Source: JBNJEM01 sp051745935 (GTDB lineage Bacteria > Planctomycetota > Planctomycetia > Pirellulales > Pirellulaceae). From it: a stretch of 10,432 bases of DNA. The position numbers were made by a program, and so were the translations under genes. The notes beneath the pieces are model-generated. The model was given only the letters and a program-made list of their open reading frames with translations. It made no database searches and had not been told where the DNA came from. Shown here in pieces: positions 7,473 through 10,432 of this stretch. Location of the stretch: NCBI GenBank assembly GCA_051745935.1, contig JBNJEM010000252.1, forward strand, positions 1 through 10,432. The letters run 5' to 3'. The stretch's first letter is position 1; every line of letters starts with the position of its first letter.

Positions 7473-8299
7473 CACCGGTCCTCGCGGGCGGGGGGTGGAG
7501 TGGGACTGGAAGATTCCCTGAAGGCCCCCCGTCTTCGCTTCAAGGGGGCGAAGGCATGTTGGGCGATGTAGGCGGCCTCCGCCACGAATTGATCCACGCG
7601 GTTGCGAAAAATGGCGAATGCTCCTAGTGACGGAATCGCCACCAAAAGCCCCCCCACCGTCGTGACTAGGGCTTGATAGATGCCCTCCGCGAGATCGGCG
7701 GCCCCCGCCGAGCCTTGCGTGTCCGCCACCCGATGGAATGCGAAGATCATGCCGGTGACGGTCCCGAGCAACCCCACCATCGGGGCAATGTTGCCGATGA
7801 CCGAGAGGTATTCGATGCGGCGAAACAAGCGGGCGGACTGTTCGGCCGTGGCATCTTCCATGGCCTTTTCAATCGCCGGCCAACCGCCATCCATTTCCGC
7901 CAGTCCGTTGAGCAGCACGTAGGATAGAAAACTGGGTTTTGAGCGGCATGCTTGATCGGCTTCCCGAATGCTGCCCGAAGCCAGCAACCGGTGTACCTGC
8001 TCCCCGAGTCCTTCCGGCATGATCTCGCGCCGGCGAATGGTCAGCAGATGGTCAATGACCAGATAAGCTGCCGTGACCGACAAGGCCAGCAGCAGGAGCA
8101 TGATCAGGGCGCCGAACCAGCCACCGGAGAGGAGGATGTCGAAAAAACCTTGTGGTGGCAGTTCTCTCGCGGCCTCCGGCGCTGGTGATTCACCAGTCGC
8201 TTGCCCCCAAACGTGCCGCGCTCTCGTGGCTGATAACAGAGCGACGCTTGCCCCAAAAAAGATCCATCGTCTTGCTAACGGTCCAGCTATCCGTGTCAA
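7472..8299 (-). CDS. MotA/TolQ/ExbB proton channel family protein
   Basis: This 275-residue integral membrane protein is the channel half of a TolQ-TolR/ExbB-ExbD type motor. Hydrophobic segments lie at about residues 10-24 (a probable signal peptide or extra helix, WIFFGASVALL), 60-86 (GWFGALIMLLLLALSVTAAYLVI), 162-191 (containing the family motif GLLGTVTGMIFAF, 176-188) and 210-231 (VTTVGGLLVAIPSLGAFAIF). The cytoplasmic loop between the first two core helices is Glu/Ala/Arg rich, as usual. Conserved Thr residues (for example Thr180 and Thr213/214) lie where the proton path runs in ExbB. The TTG at 8299 is preferred because AGGAG (complement of 8306-8310) precedes it by 6 nt and the signal-like segment follows at once. 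The frame is open to 8542, but that extension does not look coding. GTG 8317 and TTG 8305 are other options. It is the first gene of a four-gene overlapping operon. Confidence 0.92.
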   Translation of the reverse strand: MTRIAGPLARRWIFFGASVALLSATRARHVWGQATGESPAPEAARELPPQGFFDILLSGGWFGALIMLLLLALSVTAAYLVIDHLLTIRRREIMPEGLGEQVHRLLASGSIREADQACRSKPSFLSYVLLNGLAEMDGGWPAIEKAMEDATAEQSARLFRRIEYLSVIGNIAPMVGLLGTVTGMIFAFHRVADTQGSAGAADLAEGIYQALVTTVGGLLVAIPSLGAFAIFRNRVDQFVAEAAYIAQHAFAPLKRRRGAFRESSSPTPPPAREDR

Positions 8300-8305
8300 A
8301 TCCAA

Positions 8306-8310
8306 CTCCT
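8306..8310 (-). promoter_or_regulatory. Ribosome binding site supporting a TTG start at 8299
   Basis: AGGAG on the minus strand sits 6 nt before TTG (8299-8297). No ATG is available between here and the first core transmembrane helix, so this site decides the start of the channel gene. Confidence 0.5.
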
Positions 8311-8828
8311 GTCTCACAGCGGTACGGGAGGCATTTCCCTCTTCGCGATCAGCGATTCCCTGGTTTTGGATGCCCAAACGGTTCCCAGCTCTATTGTAGC
8401 CGAAATTGCCATTCGGCGCGAAGACGCTGTTGAATCGCTGGTGGACCGGTGGACCGTGCCACTCTCGCCATGTGGACGCACGTCTCCGGTCAATCGGCCA
8501 AACAGTGACCAAAATCCGGGAACCGGTTGTGCCTGCTTGCATTTCCGGTCAGAATTCCTGTTGGGAAAACCTTAACGCGGCGCAGGGAATTCTCGCCGTC
8601 GTCCAGGGTGGCGTGCTCTGGCGAAGCATGGTTGTCATTTGTTATTTGTTATTTGTCATTCCTTCGTGTCTTCATCCTTCATCCTTCGTGCTTCGAGCTT
8701 TATTGGGGTGATCGAGTGTTGCAACATCGCGCTCGGTCATTTAGCGGGTTGGCGGGGGCCCCTTATAACCGGGGTGGGACGTGGACTTCCCCGAGTACTT
8801 TCATCACAACAGCCGGGAGAAAGCAAGC
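8311..8828. other. Divergent intergenic region between the channel operon and the flavoprotein gene
   Basis: About 520 bp with no supported gene. Promoters for both flanking transcription units should lie here. A TACAAT hexamer on the minus strand (8398-8393) could be the -10 box of the operon, but no good -35 sits at the expected distance. The AT-rich repeat tract at 8634-8701 lies in the middle, and a GGGGGCCCC run lies near 8755-8763. Long open frames through the region have scrambled composition and no recognisable protein. Confidence 0.5.
8634..8701. repeat. Degenerate low-complexity repeat tract
   Basis: Two simple-sequence blocks adjoin here. The first is a run of ATTTGTT/ATTTGTC 7-mers bounded by GTCATT. 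The second is a run of related CATCCTTC and CCTTCGTG / GCTTCGAG words. The base composition changes abruptly from the GC-rich flanks to pyrimidine-rich, AT-leaning sequence. It resembles intergenic simple repeats that I recall from Pirellula-type genomes. It does not code and has no evident role. Confidence 0.7.
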
Positions 8829-9527
8829 ATGAGCGAACAGATTACGCGACGCGGATTTCTGGGGGCCACTGGGGCGGCGGGCGGTATGATGCTCGGTGGC
8901 GCCGGCGAGGCGCGGGGTGGTCAAAACGGAGACAGGTCGAGGATTATAGCGATCAACTGCAGCCGTCGCGCGGGCATGAACACCGCGCTCGCGCTCAACA
9001 TCTCGCTCGAGGCTGCCCGGGCCGTCGCGCCGGAGACGATCGAGACCGAACTGATTGAGTTGGCCGGCAAGGAATTGCATGCCGAAGTGGCCGCCGGCGT
9101 TGAATTGCCTCAAGGGGCGGTCGACGATTTCCTGCCGATCGCCGAGAAACTGGGCGATCCGAAGGTCAAGGGAATCATTGTCGGCACGCCGGTTTACTTT
9201 TCGGCCATGTCTTCTCCCTGCAAGGACTTCATCGAGCGGCTCGGCGTTTTTCGCAAGCAGGAATACGCCCTCGGCGACGTGGTGGCCGGCGTGCTGGCCA
9301 TCGGTGGAGCCCGTAACGGCGGCCAGGAAATGGCGATTACTTCCGTTCAGGCCACCCTCTTCTGCCAGGAAATGATCGTGGTGGGGGCGGGGCGGAACAC
9401 GTCGCGATTCGGCGCCTGCATTTGGGGCGGCGCGGAGGGGGGCGTTGAAGAGGCGACCAACCGGGCCGCCGCGGAAGATCTCGGACGTCGGGTGGCCAAG
9501 GTGGCGTTGGCCCTGGCCGGTTCCTAA
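8829..9527 (+). CDS. Tat-exported flavodoxin-fold protein (NADPH-dependent FMN reductase / iron-sulfur flavoprotein-like)
   Basis: This 232-residue protein starts at the ATG at 8829, chosen because GGGAGA precedes it and because it opens with a twin-arginine signal, ITRRGFLGATGAAGGMMLGG (5-24), so Tat export of a folded, cofactor-loaded protein is likely. The mature part matches the flavodoxin-like fold: a first beta-strand and phosphate loop IIAINCSRRAGMNT (39-52), then KGIIVGTPVYFSAMSSPCKDFIERL, whose GTPVYFSAMS (119-128) is the usual FMN-contacting loop, and GGARNGGQE (159-167), where the family often has GGQE followed by a hydrophobic strand. FMN binding with NAD(P)H-dependent reduction of a quinone, metal or other acceptor is the family-level expectation; the substrate is unknown. 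It lacks the N-terminal clustered cysteines of true iron-sulfur flavoproteins. An upstream start at 8781 would add 16 residues before the Tat motif and is less likely. A ferredoxin gene follows on the same strand. Confidence 0.87.
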   Translation: MSEQITRRGFLGATGAAGGMMLGGAGEARGGQNGDRSRIIAINCSRRAGMNTALALNISLEAARAVAPETIETELIELAGKELHAEVAAGVELPQGAVDDFLPIAEKLGDPKVKGIIVGTPVYFSAMSSPCKDFIERLGVFRKQEYALGDVVAGVLAIGGARNGGQEMAITSVQATLFCQEMIVVGAGRNTSRFGACIWGGAEGGVEEATNRAAAEDLGRRVAKVALALAGS

Positions 9528-9640
9528 CGCCCACTCCCGCACCGCCGTCTTTTCGAAGCGGTTCCCTGGCAGGAGGATACCGCGGCGTTGATGCTCACCA
9601 TAATAGAGAGATTGATTCTTTTCCCGGGGAGCCGCCGTGC

Positions 9641-10027
9641 ATGAATGATCAAATACCGACCGGCGAGGAATTGGCTCTGCAACGCGGAATTGCCCAGCGA
9701 ATGGGGGCGGATCGAGTTGGAAGGCACATCTTTCTCTGCTGTGACCAGACGAAGCCGAACTGCTGTGACAAGGAGCGATCCCTGGAGGCGTGGCGTTTTC
9801 TGAAACAGCGACTCGACGAACTCGGCCTGAGCGGCGGTGGCGGCATCTATCGCACCAAAGCCAATTGTTTCCGAATTTGCCGGGGCGGCCCAATTGCGGT
9901 CGTCTATCCCGAAGGCGCGTGGTATGCGCGCTGCGATCCGCCCGTGCTCGAGCGAATCATCCAGGAGCATCTTGTCGGCGGCCGACTCGTCAAGGAATTC
10001 TTGATCCTCCAGCATCCGCTCGGGTAA
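9641..10027 (+). CDS. Thioredoxin-like [2Fe-2S] ferredoxin
   Basis: This 128-residue small cytoplasmic electron carrier has no signal peptide. The fold signature is the beta-strand RHIFLCCDQTKPNCC (28-42), a helix, then KANCFRICRGGPIAVVYPEGAWYARC (73-98). This matches thioredoxin-like [2Fe-2S] ferredoxins, related to the NuoE subunit of complex I and to cyanobacterial and Azotobacter-type ferredoxins of this fold, where four cysteines from two loops bind the cluster and a GP-x-x-VYP-x-G-x-WY motif follows. Likely ligands are Cys33 or 34, Cys41 or 42, Cys76 and Cys80; Cys98 is extra. The start ATG at 9641 is preceded by GGAG at 9628-9631 (9 nt spacing). It lies 113 bp after the Tat flavoprotein on the same strand and may be co-transcribed with it. 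Its redox partner is unknown; the two proteins would sit in different compartments if the Tat signal is used. Confidence 0.9.
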   Translation: MNDQIPTGEELALQRGIAQRMGADRVGRHIFLCCDQTKPNCCDKERSLEAWRFLKQRLDELGLSGGGGIYRTKANCFRICRGGPIAVVYPEGAWYARCDPPVLERIIQEHLVGGRLVKEFLILQHPLG

Positions 10028-10149
10028 AAGCCCTGCGCGGACGGACCCGCCGATGCCCCCCAGGTCAGGATGAGCAAGAAGGCGGACTTCAGGCACGGCG
10101 TGTCGCCCGCGCGTGTTCGCCGATTTGGATAGACTACTCAAGAGAACAC

Positions 10150-10363
10150 ATGCGGAGTAGGATTGACGATAAGATCAACACCGTTTTCCAGTGGAGGGAC
10201 GTGACCTGATAACTTCATCATCGTTCCCCTCTGTATCGGGGGGCAGGTGGCCTGGGGGATCGCATTTCGGCGCTATGCTTTCCGCGATGGCAAGCTGGTG
10301 AGAGCCCTGTTTTGGGGATTGTTTAACGAAACAGAACCCTATTGTTGCATAAAGACGGCGTAG
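10150..10363 (+). pseudogene. Possible frameshifted remnant of a small protein gene
   Basis: The ATG at 10150 opens a frame that reads MRSRIDDKINTVFQWRDVT and stops at 10207-10209. The adjacent frame, closed by a TGA at 10202-10204, is then open to a TAG at 10361-10363 and reads NFIIVPLCIGGQVAWGIAF followed by RRYAFRDGKLVRALFWGLFN. About two thirds of its codons end in G or C, as in coding sequence here. A single-base shift around 10202-10210 would join both halves into a protein of about 67 residues. The second half has no ATG of its own. The phrase FRDGKLVR is vaguely like the end of SnoaL-like domains, but that is not enough for a family call. It could be a pseudogene, a sequencing indel, or chance. 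Confidence 0.3.
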
Positions 10364-10387
10364 GACGGGTCTCCAGGCCCGTCTTTT
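10364..10387 (+). terminator. GC-rich hairpin with T-run (terminator or dispersed palindrome)
   Basis: GACGGG (10364-10369) pairs perfectly with CCCGTC (10378-10383) around an 8-nt loop, followed by TTTT (10384-10387). This fits a rho-independent terminator for plus-strand transcripts, such as that of the ferredoxin gene about 340 bp upstream. The extended sequence (TAGGACGGGTCTCCAGGCCC and following) also resembles a palindromic element I recall recurring in planctomycete intergenic regions, so it may be a dispersed repeat rather than a dedicated terminator. Confidence 0.5.
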
Positions 10388-10432
10388 ACAGCGCATAAAT
10401 GTCTTTTTGCGGTTGTTTGAAGATCTCACATT

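Larger units (their letters stand above)
10028..10432. other. Right-end region with no intact supported gene
   Basis: No intact recognisable gene is present. The stretch contains a possible frameshifted small gene (10150-10363) and a GC-rich hairpin followed by T residues (10364-10387). Beyond that, the last 45 bp are AT-leaning and reveal nothing. Confidence 0.5.

Noticed and set aside
3944..8299. Zorya-like anti-phage system (ZorA/ZorB are MotA/MotB-like)
   Set aside because: The cassette has ExbD/TolR-type subunits without a peptidoglycan-binding OmpA domain, and no helicase or nuclease partner is present; an ordinary envelope energising cassette fits better.
8393..8422. Possible sigma-70 promoter for the channel operon (TACAAT on the minus strand)
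   Set aside because: The best -35 candidate, TTCGCG at 18-bp spacing, matches only three of six consensus bases, so it is not listed as a feature.
8300..8542. N-terminal extension of the channel protein up to 8542
   Set aside because: The extra 81 residues look like translated intergenic sequence, and a ribosome binding site supports the start at 8299.
8763..9893. Minus-strand open frame of 376 codons
   Set aside because: It runs opposite both the flavoprotein and the ferredoxin genes, which carry conserved motifs, and its translation has no recognisable domain.
10175..10429. Minus-strand open frame of 84 codons at the right end
   Set aside because: It reads across the palindromic hairpin and antisense to the fragment at 10150-10363, with no protein-like character.

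Overview
The window looks like a chromosomal segment from a planctomycete, probably of the Pirellulales or a relative. Four things suggest this: moderately high GC; a very large exported protein with PQQ-type beta-propeller halves flanking a methyltransferase-like domain; a MotA/ExbB + ExbD + ExbD + TPR cassette; and intergenic low-complexity repeats of the kind seen in that phylum. The taxonomic call is inference from gene content and style. No rRNA, tRNA, CRISPR array, transposase or phage gene is visible.

Layout. Positions 1-725 are non-coding, with four perfect tandem copies of a 16-bp unit and short inverted repeats. Positions 726-3791 (+) encode a 1021-residue secreted propeller/methyltransferase chimera. 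It converges, across about 150 bp, on a tightly packed minus-strand operon transcribed from about 8300 down to 3944: a TolQ/ExbB/MotA-family channel protein (TTG start), two different ExbD/TolR proteins and an 882-residue TPR protein. All three junctions overlap (TGATG, TGATG, ATGA), so the four products are probably made together as one proton-driven envelope machine. No TonB- or TolA-like protein is seen in the cassette. Positions 8300-8828 form the divergent intergenic region, which contains a degenerate AT-rich repeat tract.

Positions 8829-9527 (+) encode a Tat-exported flavodoxin-fold (FMN reductase-like) protein. It is followed 113 bp later by a thioredoxin-like [2Fe-2S] ferredoxin (9641-10027, +). 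The last 400 bp hold no confident gene. They contain a coding-looking fragment split by an apparent frameshift (10150-10363) and a GC-rich hairpin with a T-run (10364-10387), which could be a terminator or a dispersed palindromic repeat.

The observations most worth following up are the one-channel/two-ExbD/TPR operon, the methyltransferase fold inside an apparently exported protein, the Tat-flavoprotein plus ferredoxin pair, and the broken small gene at the right end. Nothing here amounts to a clearly new system on sequence alone.
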